From assembly GCF_037975245.1 (NCBI RefSeq), contig NC_092563.1:18219594-18283593 (forward strand): a stretch of DNA of 64,000 nt, in the 5' to 3' direction. This stretch comes from Apostichopus japonicus (taxonomy: Eukaryota > Echinodermata > Holothuroidea > Aspidochirotida > Stichopodidae). A model generated the notes under the pieces. The model saw only the letters and a program-made list of their open reading frames with translations. It did not search any database and was not told where the DNA came from. Below, piece by piece: positions 40,665 through 58,081 of this stretch (position 1 is its first letter; each line of letters starts with the position of its first letter). The translations under genes were made by a program, and so were the position numbers.

Positions 40665-42979
40665 TTATACGACCGTTTTGTCATAGAAAGCTGGATTTTC
40701 TATTCCAGATTCTGCCTCATGGCTCTTGTCTGGGAGTTTATTTCCATTCGTCTCTCTGACCTTGCTCTCGTCTTCCTTTAGATCGACTTCATCGTCGTTT
40801 TTCCCGCGACAAAAAAGGAAACGTGACAGTTGATAGATGATAGAAATAAGGCATCCTTCCACCAAAGTGATCAAGACCGTTAGGGTCTGAACACGGCCCA
40901 CGAGATCCCCCTCCGGTTGTGGATAGTAAAGGTACACGACGGTACGGGCCAGGAGAGCGTTCTGGACCCCGGTCTCTAGAGCGATTGTTACGGATTTCTT
41001 AATAGGGAGGGCAAATATTCTAGCCAGAGATAGTCCCAAGTAAGCTCCAATGAGAGGCGTTACCAAGGCAGCCACCCATATCGGCCAATCTGAGTAAAAC
41101 ATATGAATGTCTGCCGGTATACCGAGACCTAAACCGAAGACAACAAGGAGAACCGCGATAGGCTTCAGGACCTTCTCACAGAATGTTCGAAATCTAGAAA
41201 GGAAAAAATTAAAGTTGTTTTGTAAATATTCATTGAAGAGAAGTGGTGAGAAATGGACAAAACTATAGTGTTGCAAAGTACATATGTGTTGTGCTCTGTC
41301 GTCTCCACCGCCCCACCCAACAAATTCCCCGCCTCTCAGATGTAATTAGCTACCTGAAACTTCGAAAATTCAATACCCTCTTTTTCTTTATTTACTTTTA
41401 GGACTCCACAATTAGTGCATTGGTAAAATATACTGCTTATACGTTCATCAATAGTAGGCTATATCGAATAAAGGGAAAAGTATATTAAAACAAAAAGAGG
41501 GGTGAGGAAAATGAATGAGAGAAAGTGAAGTGTTTTTAACTCTTACTTTTCAAACTTCCATCCCAGAAGAATACCGATAACACAAGCCACTACCAGCAGA
41601 ACAAGATTAAGGGCCAAGTCACCGAAGGGTGTTTGGAGGTTTGTATTATCCTGGATAAAAGGTGTGGCATAGATGAAGATGTTGAAGGGCATCATGGCCA
41701 TCCCAGCAATCGATGAAAAGAAGGTCATTGTTACACTGAGGATAAAGTCAACATCCAGGAGGACACTGAAGATGTTGCTTAACCATCCTCCCGGGCAGGT
41801 CCCTACTAGGACGATACCGACCGCTGTGGGGTTATCCACTGGTAATATCTGAAGGAAAGATAAAAAACAAGCAACTGCATGAAAACCGTTCTTAATATAT
41901 CATGGACAGTAATAACATCTCGGTCTTGTCACAGAGGAGTCGAGAGTGGGGGAAGGAGAGGGGGGGGGGAGATGGGAAGAAGAACAGGGGTCTGGTATAA
42001 GGGTTAGGAATACACTACCGTATCCGTATCCAAGATGTTTCGAGATGAGGGGAGGGGGAGGGGATGTAGTCGATTCAACGTTGATGTAACATCAAAATAT
42101 CAAGAAACTGTTTGTAAAAAATAGGTAAATTAAATGGATTTCGCAGGTTCCTGAGATGTTGTTTAGTGACCATCCAACGATTTACAAGTAGTCAACAGGT
42201 TAGGTACATGTTGATCACAAATCTTTAAAGGGGGAAAAGAACACCTATCATATTTCCTTAAGTGATAGCAAAGATTTATTATTACACTGAAATTTGACTT
42301 TGTCAAGCTACTTTACCTACAGATCAAGAATTATTGGAAATGAAGGGGGGGGGGGGGGGAGATTTTCAAGGAAGTATATACTTACATTTGCCAGAATGAA
42401 GGTAACCAAAGGCATTAAGATGAACTGGCAGATCATTCCGATAATGATTGGCCAAGGAGGGTACAATCTTTCTTTTAAGGTGGGCCAATCCATCAGGGCC
42501 CCCATCGACACATACGAGATGATCAGCCACACTAACAGGGTGTAAGTAAAGATGACGCTAATCGCTTTCGGTACTCTCTTGACTTTGATGGTGTACGTCG
42601 CCGCTATAAGATCGCCCTCGACATCGACAAATTGTAAGGATTCGATACCGAGAAATTTGCCGGTTATTTTGACTTGAAAGGTTTCGTTGACAGGTACAGT
42701 GTTGTCATCGTTTCCGAGCACTTCGACCTCAAATACTCGTTCGTCGCTGCTCCGGACGAGGTAATCACCGAGTTCCTCGTTCACAATCATGAAATCGACG
42801 GTGACTTCATCTTCGACTGATAGCAGTACTTCGGCGAGCTCCTCCTCACCTGTGTCGTCGTCTTCCAGTAGTCTGACGAGGGTGATTAGTTCCTGGTCTT
42901 CCTCGGGCACGTGACCACTAGTCAAGCACGCGAAGAGTACTACGGCGACGAAGATGGCCGACTTGGCTGAAAACATCAT
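40665..42979 (-). CDS. SLC10A3/A5-like bile acid:sodium symporter family membrane protein, 474 aa
   Basis: Three exons, 42979-42386, 41848-41547 and 41193-40665, join in phase to encode 474 residues; human SLC10A3 (P3) is of similar length. Residues 1-22 are a signal peptide. Residues ~23-135 are an acidic extracellular domain with a predicted N-glycosylation site (NETF) and the segment FQVKITGKFLGIESL, the arrangement seen in SLC10A3/A5 rather than in the short A1/A2 transporters. Membrane segments begin at about residue 140 (AISVIFTYTLLVWLIISYV). The family signature appears as GTCPGGWLSN, and ALETGVQNALLARTV keeps the Glu and Gln that help bind Na+ in ASBT. The cytoplasmic tail is charged and ends in KTVV, a class I PDZ-ligand pattern. 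The substrate is not predictable. No good neighbour context exists. Confidence 0.94.
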
Positions 42980-43639
42980 CTTTATTATTGTAGGACAACT
43001 TCTAAAAATGTAAATGGTGGAGAGATAAAATGGGAAACAGAAATAAATGGTGAATGATCTATATATGACAGATCTGATTCAGGACTATTTAAATTTAAAA
43101 AAGAAGAAGAAGAAGAAAGGTTAAATTAACAAATGGGACCAACTACTATAGACAGAAAGCTACTCTTAGATATTCGCTAAAAACTAGATATTTCTTTGTC
43201 AGTTCTCTATAGCATGTGTAGTGTCATCTGCAGGGTTACACGATGATGGTCCGCAAACTAACAAGAGACCTGACCAAAAAAGTGTGATACATTTATCTAC
43301 AGTTTTCGGAACTTGCCGACGACCGTACTCCAAAGTCAGATTACATTCTTAGCATCGATTCTCCGGGGTTGTTGGTCGGTCGGTGGTTGACTGGTCCTGG
43401 GTCTAAAATGTTTGCGACGACAGCTGCTGCTGTAACAGCCAGAAACAGGCATGAAGTTAGGTGGGTTTACTACCCCAACTTTCCTTACATCACATGTGGG
43501 TTATTTAGCGCAGATTTGCAATGTAAATTTTGACAGCATGTTACTGTTTCTTTCACTGTGTACAATAGGATTCATTATTCTAGAGAGAAGTACGCCATCG
43601 ATGTAGCGGCGTTCATAAACCGAAACAACACTCGGCTAA
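42980..43639. other. 5' flank of the SLC10-like gene
   Basis: Probably contains the 5'UTR and promoter of the minus-strand gene. No clear TATA box or splice pair is claimed. Confidence 0.45.
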
Positions 43640-44405
43640 ATTGTAGTACTCGAGTCCACGCCCGTATTCGTAAGTACTAGTCAAATTTGGGCCTGATACT
43701 CGCAAGGTAGAAAGGCAAGCATTAAGTACTCGTGATTGGCGTTGAATTTAACCTGTACTCGTACCGTTCTTATAATCATCCCGTGATGATTTTGTACTCA
43801 TACTTGTACTAAACAACCCGCGTACTCTTACTCAAGAAGGCAAGAAAATATACATATATTCGAGTACGTTTATCTGTACTCGTATTCGGAGAGAACAAAA
43901 ATCTTATCTGTACTCACACACTTACTAGCACGGGTCTGTTTATTCTGGTACTCAGAGAAGGCAAGAAAATGTACTTATACTAGAGTACATTTATCTGTAC
44001 TCGTAATATTACTAGATTTTTCAGCTCATTCTTGTTCTCAGAATGGGCAAGAATAATGTACATTATATTCGAGTACATTTATTCTTACTGGTACTCAGAG
44101 AAGGCAAGAAAATGTACTTATACTCGAGTACATTTATCTGTACTCGTAATATAACTAGATTTATCTTCTCATTCTCGTACTCAGAAATGGCAAGAATAAT
44201 GTACATTATATTCGAGTACATTTATTCTTACTGGTACTTAGAGAAGGCAGGAAAATGTACTCATACTAGAGTACATTTATCTGTACTCGTAATCTTACTA
44301 GGTGTATGCACATTCTTGTACTCAGAAAAGGCAAGAATAATGTACATATTCGAGTACCTTTATTCTTACTGGTACTCAGAAAAGGCAAGGAAAGGTACTT
44401 GATTT
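43640..44405. repeat. About 143-bp tandem repeat rich in GTACTCG/CGAGTAC
   Basis: CTGTACTCGTAAT recurs at about 43996, 44139 and 44281. Units share AAGGCAAGAAAATGTACT and CGAGTACATTTATTCTTAC. The left part (43640-43990) is more degenerate. Confidence 0.85.
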
Positions 44406-44949
44406 TATCCATACTGATGGTTTTTTCCCACACTATAAGTCTGAAAGTTATAATAGCATGACTTGAAAGGGAGTGCATGGGTAGGCTAGGGCTGTACTGA
44501 TTTTAATAAAGAAAGACAATCGGCCGCTTTAAAGATAATTCAATCATAAAAAAATAAACAAAATAAAGCAAGTATAACACACACAAAAAGTAAAAAGAGG
44601 GCAAAGTTGACTTTTTTAGTACCCTGCCAGTGGTTATACGATGTGGAATTCAATGGCTGATACAGAACTGAACTTAGAGTAGAATCGTGTTCTTTTGTTA
44701 GGCCCAAAATTAGAAAACTATTGTGTAGGTATAACATGTCCATTCCAATTCAAGCTCACACAATGCGTTGTTTGCACCCCATAAAAAAAGAGGGTCTGGT
44801 CATTCAATACTGATTATTCTTGTGAAACTAATACACTGGAAGGACTTCAAGTCGGTAATTGCATTGCTGAAATATTTCACTAATTTATGCTATATATAGA
44901 AGCTGTTCAATCCTGTCCAAATATTTCTGTCCTTGATGGATAGTTAATC

Positions 44950-45600
44950 CTAACAGAAGTATACTGCCAGGTTTGTAGTACGAGTACAGAATTCCCATTG
45001 GTGAGAGACTGAGTACAAACAAGCACAGGGCTCTAAGAATGAGTACTTAGTCTTGTACTAACAAGTACCAGGATGTCCCCCCCCCCGTTGGTATGAGTAC
45101 GACTACAATGCACTAAGCCCTAGTACGTATGAGTAATTAGTCTTGTACTAGTATTACTAATAATCTGCAATATACCACGAGTACAACAACACGAGTACAA
45201 GAACCAGGATGTCTCCACCGCCTTGGTATGAGTATGGCTACAATGCCCTAAGCGATAGTAAGTACGAGTACTTAGTCTTGTACTAGTATTAATAATAAAT
45301 CTCCAAAATGCCACAAGTACAACAACACGAGTACAAGTACCAGGATGTCTCCACCCCCTTGGTATGAGTACCACTATAATGCCCTAAGCGATATAATAAG
45401 TACGAGTACTTAGTCTTGTACTAGTATTAAAAATAAATCTCCAAAATGTTACGAGTACAACAACACGGGTACAAGGTATGAGTACGCGTATGAGTACAAG
45501 GCTCTTAGCGGGAGGACGAGTACTTAACTTACACTAGTACCTATATATGATATGCAATATGCTGTCCGAGTATGAGTATAGGGCCTACGGGTGCTAAACC
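44950..45600. repeat. About 136-bp tandem repeat rich in CGAGTAC/GTACTCG
   Basis: CTTGTACTAGTATTA recurs at about 45142, 45277 and 45415. Units share CACGAGTACAAGTACCAGG. The array uses the same CGAGTAC vocabulary as the array at 43640 but a different unit. Confidence 0.85.
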
Positions 45601-45825
45601 AAGAGGCGTGTACGAATACAATATACGCTAATTAACATATAACAATACGGACACACTATGAAAGTCAACATATACAAAACTTACAATTCAAAACTGTTTA
45701 ATTAACTATTACCAACTAAAGAGAATACAATTTTTGCCCTAATTCTTATATGCAAATTATGTGTCGTATGCGTAGATAATAAGTTTAAAGTATCGTATTT
45801 GTTTTGTTTGTTCTATATATCTATA

Positions 45826-45871
<46 letters not shown>
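45826..45871. repeat. (TA)n microsatellite next to a tRNA-like SINE
   Basis: Uninterrupted TA repeat adjoining the 3' side of the minus-strand SINE copy at 45890. Confidence 0.95.
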
Positions 45872-45872
<1 letters not shown>

Positions 45873-45906
45873 TTATGAGCTGGAAAATCAAGAACAGTGA
45901 AAAACT

Positions 45907-46076
45907 TGCAGCCTCCACCGGGATTCGAACCCGGGCCTCCCGCTTTATATGCGGACACCCTAACCACTAGGCTATAGACGCTGATGCCCAGAGGTTCGAC
46001 ACCGGTGAGGAAGGTCGTAATTTCACTGTAGGCGTTTGTCACCTGTATCGAATAATACTAGTTCTGTTTTGGTAAC
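45907..46076 (-). mobile_element. SINE with internal tRNA-like domain, copy 1
   Basis: On the minus strand, about 90 bp containing AACAGAACTAGTATTATTCG and ACAGGTGACAAACGCC precede a tRNA-like domain with A box ATAGCCTAGTGG and B box GGGTTCGAATCCC. The putative anticodon loop ATATAAA would give AUA. The flanking conserved DNA argues for a SINE, not a tRNA gene. Confidence 0.78.
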
Positions 46077-46549
46077 TATATAAATATATATATATACATT
46101 GTGCAGTGTAAATGTCATACCACTTTTTATAGATAATCTCTGTTAAAGGTCCATGGTACATGTTATGTACATAAAGGCGTTTTTTCACACATATTCAGGG
46201 TCACTCTTAAAACTTTACTGAAGTCGCTGTTAGTCTTAGTGCTGGGTAAATAATATGTCGGTAATAAACTCAGAACACAACATGCCTGTGACAATATTGT
46301 TCCATGGTATCTCTAGTGTGTTGACGTTGTTATCAAATTTATTACAGGAATGGCTACGACTTGAACCAAACAAGAACATAGGTGAAAGAATTAGTATTAA
46401 AGGATAGCAGAGGTAAGGGGACGGGAGGGCTGGGTGGGGGGGGGGTAGTAAAGGCCATAGCTTAAGTCGTAACATTAAAAAAAACTGCTTTTGGGACTGT
46501 AACTATGAACAATACCATGACACGTCAATGTCAATGTACTTTATTGACA

Positions 46550-46625
46550 CTCTTTTTTAAAAGAAAAGTTCCCAAGATATAGCCTCGACACGAAACAAGT
46601 TAACAAACTTGACCCCGTTAATTAC
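46550..46625 (-). mobile_element. Short fragment of the same SINE tail
   Basis: AAAGTTCCCAAGATATAGCC followed by CGACACGAAACAAG and TTGACCCCG. It is short and diverged. Confidence 0.45.
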
Positions 46626-48337
46626 ACTGAGTCTATAGCAGCGTGTGGACATGTCAGTGTTACGTCAATTGAAGGAGGTATATCACGAGTAACGTTGAAA
46701 GTGTATATATAGGTCTATATATACTATACATGACCTCGGTTAAATGTTTGATAAGCGATTAATATGTATACTGTGTACTACACATGTTTTGAACCATGGT
46801 CTGACGAGAGAAGAGAGAGAGAGGGGGAGGAGAGGGGAGGGGGGGGGGGGCTAAAGCCCCGAGGCTCGCTGTCAATTGCTGCCGGGAATATATGGAGGGG
46901 CCCGGAAAGTTATGAGATAAATAGTAATGTATTCTCATTTTTATGATATACATAACGAGTGCAATATTGGGACCCGGTGACATACTTCTTCTTCTTTTTG
47001 TACACTAACATTTAAAAATAATGTTTTCTTATTACGTACTCATTTTTGATATCCTGTTTATAAATATTTATATTTATACTGGAAATAAATAAATGGAAAA
47101 AATAAAACTAATCCACAGGGCCCGACCTGGCTTACGACCCATCTTGTTACAGCTGATTGGCTGTTCCTTATCGACAAATTGTATACCGTTTACTCCGATA
47201 AAGAAGAGCTTGTTTGAAACAAGAAAAACAGTAAAGTTTTATGTTGCGTTTATGTAGAACTTTATGCAAGACATATTGCTGTTGTTGTTGTACCTTGTGA
47301 AATTTTGGTGGATTAACGTAAGTGATTGCGTTTCCAAGTACCTTGGCATTCCCTTTTATTTATTTATTTATTAATTAATTTATTAATTTTCTAATATGGC
47401 TACAATTAATAAACCAGATTATATCAAAATGCTTCGCAAAAGTCAGCTCGCGTACATAAATTTTTCATGTATAAATTTATTCAGTTAAAAGTTTAGTACA
47501 TGAAAAGTTCATATACGTATGCGCGATGTCCACCTATAAGTTATCTCCGACTGAATCATATCCCGCAACAGATTCTAGCTCTTTATCAGTCAGTATACAT
47601 GGTTCAATAAAAAGGAATTGCTATAACAAGAACTTTGATATTACAAACGCGAATTCTATAAAGTGGTGTACAAAGAAGCCCCACCTGTAGTGGTGGGCTT
47701 GGATTCGTTGTCGTGCACTGTCTGCCATCCGCTTACAGCAATTGTCCCGCAATACATTTCTCAGAATTTATCGAGTTTCTTCAGTGTCATCCCACATCAT
47801 GACACCACCACCGGTGATAACTTTCAGCCATAATATTAGGACATGTGTAACCCTAACCGCGTATATATATATATAGACTCCGGTTTTAACAATGAGGTGT
47901 ATCATATAAAAATGTATTCGAAAGTTAAAAGCTTCTCTTAACGATTACATGGTAAACAAGCATCCATCACCCGGTGATGTCGACCTAGCTCTCGAGACCA
48001 CAACACGACACATTGACACATTGGCTTCCGTTTAGACATCAAAATCTACCATACACGTAGCTATATTGTTTCTCGTCAACAATGTGGTGGATTTCGGGGA
48101 TCAAGTTACCTGAGACTTTGATGAGAAACATTTTACATCCTACGTCTAAAGTATAATATATATATATATATAGATTTCAATTATATATATATATTCAATT
48201 GCCTTTGTCGTTTACCTCCATTTCATTAACAAAAGTCTGTTCAAAGTTTCTCTTTCGAGATCTGCCTTTAGGATTCACAAATGATTTCGAGTTGGTTAGC
48301 ATCATGTTTGATCTCAAAGTATATAAGGCAAATATGT
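46626..48337. other. Intergenic; nothing recognised
   Basis: A+T-rich DNA with short (TA)n tracts near 47865 and 48160 and a purine-rich run near 46810-46850. No coding exon could be supported. Confidence 0.55.
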
Positions 48338-48513
48338 CACCAAAACAGAACTAGTATTGTTCGATACAGGTGACAAACGCCTACAGTGGAATTACGATCT
48401 TCCTTACCGGTTTCGAACCTCTGGACATACAATCAGCGTCCATAGCCTAGTGGTTATAACGGGTGTTCGCAGATAAAGCGAGAGGCCCGGGTTCGAATCC
48501 CGGTGGAGGTTGG
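48338..48513 (+). mobile_element. SINE with internal tRNA-like domain, copy 2
   Basis: Same order as the copy at 45907: CAAAACAGAACTAGTATTG, then the tRNA-like domain (48437-48510) with CATAGCCTAGTGG and GGGTTCGAATCCC. The anticodon loop is damaged (position 33 is G). It runs into a (TA)n tract. Confidence 0.78.
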
Positions 48514-48519
48514 AAGTTG

Positions 48520-48554
<35 letters not shown>

Positions 48555-49298
48555 AACAAATACATACTTCAAAAACAGAAAAGTTTCTTACTTGACAACT
48601 CGAAGAGAAGAAGATCAAGGTTTCCTTCCACGATATTTTGGTGATTTTCTTAGAGACTTTACAATATCCTTCCAGAGACCTCCTTCCTAATCTCGTAGAA
48701 GACAATTTCTCACTGGTAGTTCATACCAACCAAACTGCAGTGAGTGGCAAAGACGGATCACTCTTATGAGCCTATAACTAACAGTATTCACCACAACTGG
48801 ACCAATGCGGGGACATTCAGTGTTATGATGTGGTTATTGTTTACCTGCACTAGGCAAGACACGAAATTTTAACAATGGGGACGAACGTACACATGCATTT
48901 CATTCTATGACACACCTACCTGTTTTGTTACCCTGCATCAATTATCATACGGGCTACGTTTCAATTCTTTAAAACGGACCAATCAGGACTTGTCTATTAT
49001 TTGCCTAGGCAGTTTTTGGTAATAGTAAGAGGCATAAAGCAAAGGAGTAAAACTTATTGAGTAGCGTTAACAAAGCCGGTGATCAATCACGGGTCTTTTC
49101 TTTCAAAGAAAGGGTGAAAAACACATAAAAACGAAGAAAAGTTTAACTACTTTGTTTGGTTTGATTAATCAAATTGTGAACCACCGCCTGTACTTTTGTT
49201 GTAAATGTTCACCTTTGCACACAGTTGGCAGATCCTAACATTTTAGCCGTTTTAGTACAGAATATTGTTATAAGTCTTCTTCTTTTTTCTTCTTTAGT

Positions 49299-54547
<5,249 letters not shown>

Positions 54548-54555
54548 TACTAGCT

Positions 54556-54934
54556 CAAGGGCGTAGGAACCGGGGGGGCTGGGGGGGGGGGGGCGCCAGC
54601 CCCCAGTGAAAAATATGGAGGGGCGGAAGTATCATTCCGCCCACCCCCCGCTTCGCAAGTCAGAAAACCCCTTTTTCATTTCCAAACGAGAAAAAAATCT
54701 CATTTGGAGCACCAAATAGCATCTAAGGCCAGGTGAAAATACAAAATTAAGTTTACAAAATGGAGTTGGTGTTGAAGTGTGCTATATTGCACCAAATTGC
54801 ATCTGAGGCCACCTGGAAATGCAAAAAATTCCAAAGGGGAGGGGGACACCCCCTCCCCTTAGACCCCTCCCCCAGGCCGGCCATCAGTCTTCAGCCCCCC
54901 CCCCCCCACACAAAAGTACCTTCCTACGCCACTG
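54556..54934. mobile_element. hAT-type MITE, 379 bp, with 8-bp target duplication
   Basis: Ends are CAAGGGCGTAGGAA on the left and, inverted, CAGTGGCGTAGGAA on the right, with G-rich subterminal tracts. TACTAGCT flanks both sides exactly (54548-54555 and 54935-54942). No transposase is encoded, so it is a non-autonomous copy. Confidence 0.9.
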
Positions 54935-54942
54935 TACTAGCT

Positions 54943-55148
54943 TAGGTTCGAATTACGGCTATCTATCGAGTCACTCCAAGATTAATGTATGTCGCCCAGT
55001 TACACAGTAGTTGACAATTGACAATTCATAATCATGGTCGTTAAATATGAATCTAAGATACTGACTTCGGTCAGCTTGCAGCTTTGATATGCCAATGAGG
55101 CTTCTTCGCGAGTTCCTGCTTGCAGGAGGATCTAAAATACATACATAA
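54943..55148 (+). mobile_element. tRNA-derived SINE (same family), head damaged
   Basis: From GAGTCACTCCAAGATTAATG onward it matches the family to the CATACATAAAA tail. The head upstream is altered and abuts the target duplication of the MITE at 54556, which may have inserted into it. Confidence 0.8.
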
Positions 55149-55584
55149 AACACATAAAATGAAAGAAAAGACAATGATGGATTCGATGGCCCGCTATGTC
55201 GAGATCTGCCAGTATACATTCGTCTGGAGATGCAGACTATACGCCCTCATCCACAGGTAATGTACCACAGTTACATCGTTAAGTTTCATCAGCTCGAAAG
55301 GTTAACTATTGTCGAAAATACTAAATGACAACAAAAATATGACCTAATGCAGAGTTTGTTTCTGTATATTTTCAAATCACCATCATTGTTTTTTCTATAC
55401 CTTGATGATGTGAAAGAGCTTAAAATACAGAGCTATGTGCAGATGGTGTGAAAATATCTAGGAGAATATATTAAATTGCAACCTAATTTGGGTTTTTGCT
55501 GGGTTGGTTATTTTTTTTTGGGGGGGGGGGTGGTGGTGGGGATAAAATTGAAGTAAAAAGGTTACTAGATCAAAGAGCTAAGAT

Positions 55585-55690
55585 AATTTTTAAGAAGAGT
55601 CACCCAAGATATTGAAAACAAAACCTGGTACATTTTCAACCCCAATATTTTTATATCGAGACTGTAACCATGCATCTGATCATCAGGATG
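55585..55690 (-). mobile_element. Diverged copy of the same SINE tail
   Basis: AAGAAGAGTCACCCAAGATA followed by CCTGGTACA and CGAGACTGTAACCATG. Same orientation as the copy at 57515; the 42-bp satellite lies between them. Confidence 0.6.
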
Positions 55691-55718
55691 AGGATGAGGC
55701 TGAGAAGATGCCCAAGTT

Positions 55719-57465
55719 TGATATCCTTTATATTGATCAGGCCCTATAAATACTGATGATCTACTATATATTGATCAGGCCCTATAAATACTGTTGATTG
55801 CTCTACTATATACTGATCAGGCCCTATAAAGGCTGTTGAGTGATCTACTATATATTGATCAGGCCCTATAAAGGCTGTTGAGTGATCTACTATATATTGA
55901 TCAGGCCCTCTAAAGGCTGTTGAGTGATCTACTATATATTGATCAGGCCCTATAAATACTGATGATCTACTATATATTGATCAGGCCCTATAAATACTGT
56001 TGATTGCTCTACTATATACTGATCAGGCCCTATAAAGGCTGTTGAGTGATCTACTATATATTGATCAGGCCCTATAAAGGCTGTTGAGTGATCTACTATA
56101 TATTGATCAGGCCCTCTAAAGGCTGTTGAGTGATCTACTATATATTGATCAGGCCCTATAAAGGTTGTTCAGTGATCTACTATATACTGATCAGGCCCTA
56201 TAAAGGCGGTTGAGTGATCTACTATATATTGATCAGGCCCTATAAAGGCTGTTGAGTGATCTACTATATATTGATCAGGCCCTATAAAGGTTGTTCAGTG
56301 ATCTACTATATACTGATCAGGCCCTATAAAGGTTGTTGAGTGATCTACTATATATTGATCAGGCCCTATAAAGGCTGTTCAGTGATCTACTATATACTGA
56401 TCAGGCCCTATAAAGGCTGTTGAGTGATCTACTATATATTGATCAGGCCCTATAAAGGTTGTTCAGTGATCTACTATATACTGATCAGGCCCTATAAAGG
56501 CTGTTGAGTGATCTACTATATATTGATCAGGCCCTATAAAGGTTGTTCAGTGATCTACTATATACTGATCAGGCCCTATAAAGGCTGTTGAGTGATCTAC
56601 TATATATTGATCAGGCCCTATAAAGGTTGTTCAGTGATCTACTATATACTGATCAGGCCCTATAAAGGTTGTTGAGTGATCTACTATATATTGATCAGGC
56701 CCTATAAAGGCTGTTGAGTGATCTACTATATATTGATCAGGCCCTATAAAGGCTGTTGAGTGATCTACTATATATTGATCAGGCCCTATAAAGGCTGTTG
56801 AGTGATCTACTATATATTGATCAGGCCCTATAAAGGCTGTTCAGTGATCTACTATATATTGATCAGGCCCTATAAAGGCTGTTGAGTGATCTACTATATA
56901 TTGATCAGGCCCTATAAAGGCTGTTGAGTGATCTACTATATATTGATCAGGCCCTATAAAGGCTGTTGAGTGATCCACTATATATTGATCAGGCCCTATA
57001 AAGGCTGTTGAGTGATCTACTATATATTGATCAGGCCCTATAAAGGCTGTTGAGTGATCTACTATATACTGATCAGGCCCTATAAAGGTTGTTGAGTGAT
57101 CTACTATATATTGATCAGGCCCTATAAAGGTTGTTCAGTGATCTACTATATACTGATCAGGCCCTATAAAGGTTGTTCAGTGATCTACTATATATTGATC
57201 AGGCCCTATAAGAACTGTTGAGTGATCTACTATATATTGATCAGGCCCTATAAAGGTTGTTGAGTGATCTACTATATATTGATCAGGCCCTATAAGAACT
57301 GTTGAGTGATCTACTATATATTGATCAGGCCCTATAAGAACTGTTGAGTGATCTACTATATATTGATCAGGCCCTATAAAGTTGTTGAGTGATCTACTAT
57401 ATATTGATCAGGCCCTATAAGAACTGTTGAGTGATCTACTATATATTGATCAGGCCCTATATCTG
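55719..57465. repeat. 42-bp satellite, about 41 copies, with higher-order structure
   Basis: Each unit contains TGATCAGGCCCTATAAAG and GTTGAGTGATCTACTATAT. Variants include GTTCAG for GTTGAG, ATACTG for ATATTG, and CTCTAAAGG. A block of about 206 bp (roughly five units, marked by TACTGATGAT at 55751 and 55957) is duplicated in tandem, and later GTTGAG and GTTCAG units partly alternate. The array is bordered by SINE-tail copies at about 55590 and 57515. Confidence 0.97.
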
Positions 57466-57514
57466 AAAAGACCAGCAGTATACTAATATACAAGTCTGAG
57501 AAGATACTTTTCAA

Positions 57515-57640
57515 GAAAAGTCACCCAAGATAGAGCCCAGGCACAAACACCAAAATCTTGATCCACTCTTATCCCCAGCCCCCCCCCCCACCCCTCCTAC
57601 CCCCTTACATTCGAGACTGTAACCGTATTATGACCATAAC
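57515..57640 (-). mobile_element. 5'-truncated copy related to the U2-headed element's tail
   Basis: The plus strand reads AAAAGTCACCCAAGATAGAG, then CCCAGGCACAAA, TTGATCCACT, CCCCAG and GAGACTGTAACCGTAT, in the same order as the reverse complement of copies A and B. There is no U2 head. It borders the 42-bp satellite. Confidence 0.7.
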
Positions 57641-58081
57641 AAACCCTTTGTAACCCTAATCCCTTATAGTCAAACCAGTTCTAAATCTAGTAGGCCTACA
57701 CAACTCCGGGGTAACAAAGAGCGAGGCGTTCCATAACAACTCCCTGGAAAGATAGATAGTTGTAGATATCCACTTGTAGGATTTGAAAAGAAGAATAGGA
57801 TTCATCGTACCCTTGAGAAGTAAATCAGTAAGAGAGGATTGTAGCTTCCCACAACCCTGTGGCATTCCAAAGTAGATTAAGATTGTAAATCGATGCTGCC
57901 GTACAAAGCCATGAGTAATCCCCTTGGTACGCCTTTATAGTGATCACATTATATAATAACGGTTCGTTCGTAAAGATTCTATACATATCGGTTGACTACA
58001 CTTACACAATGCTCCCCCTCTATATATATTTATATATTCAATAGGATTCTCACGTATATGGCTGCAGGTGTACCACAATTA

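Noticed and set aside
48437-48510. A genuine tRNA gene
   Set aside because: Good A and B boxes but position 33 of the loop is not T, and conserved non-tRNA DNA is shared with a second copy, which fits a SINE.
55719-57465. A CRISPR-like array
   Set aside because: The repeats are head-to-tail with no unique spacers, and the window is animal nuclear DNA.
57656-57865. 69-codon open frame on the minus strand
   Set aside because: Looks protein-like by composition but has no recognised family, no splice context and starts beside a SINE tail.
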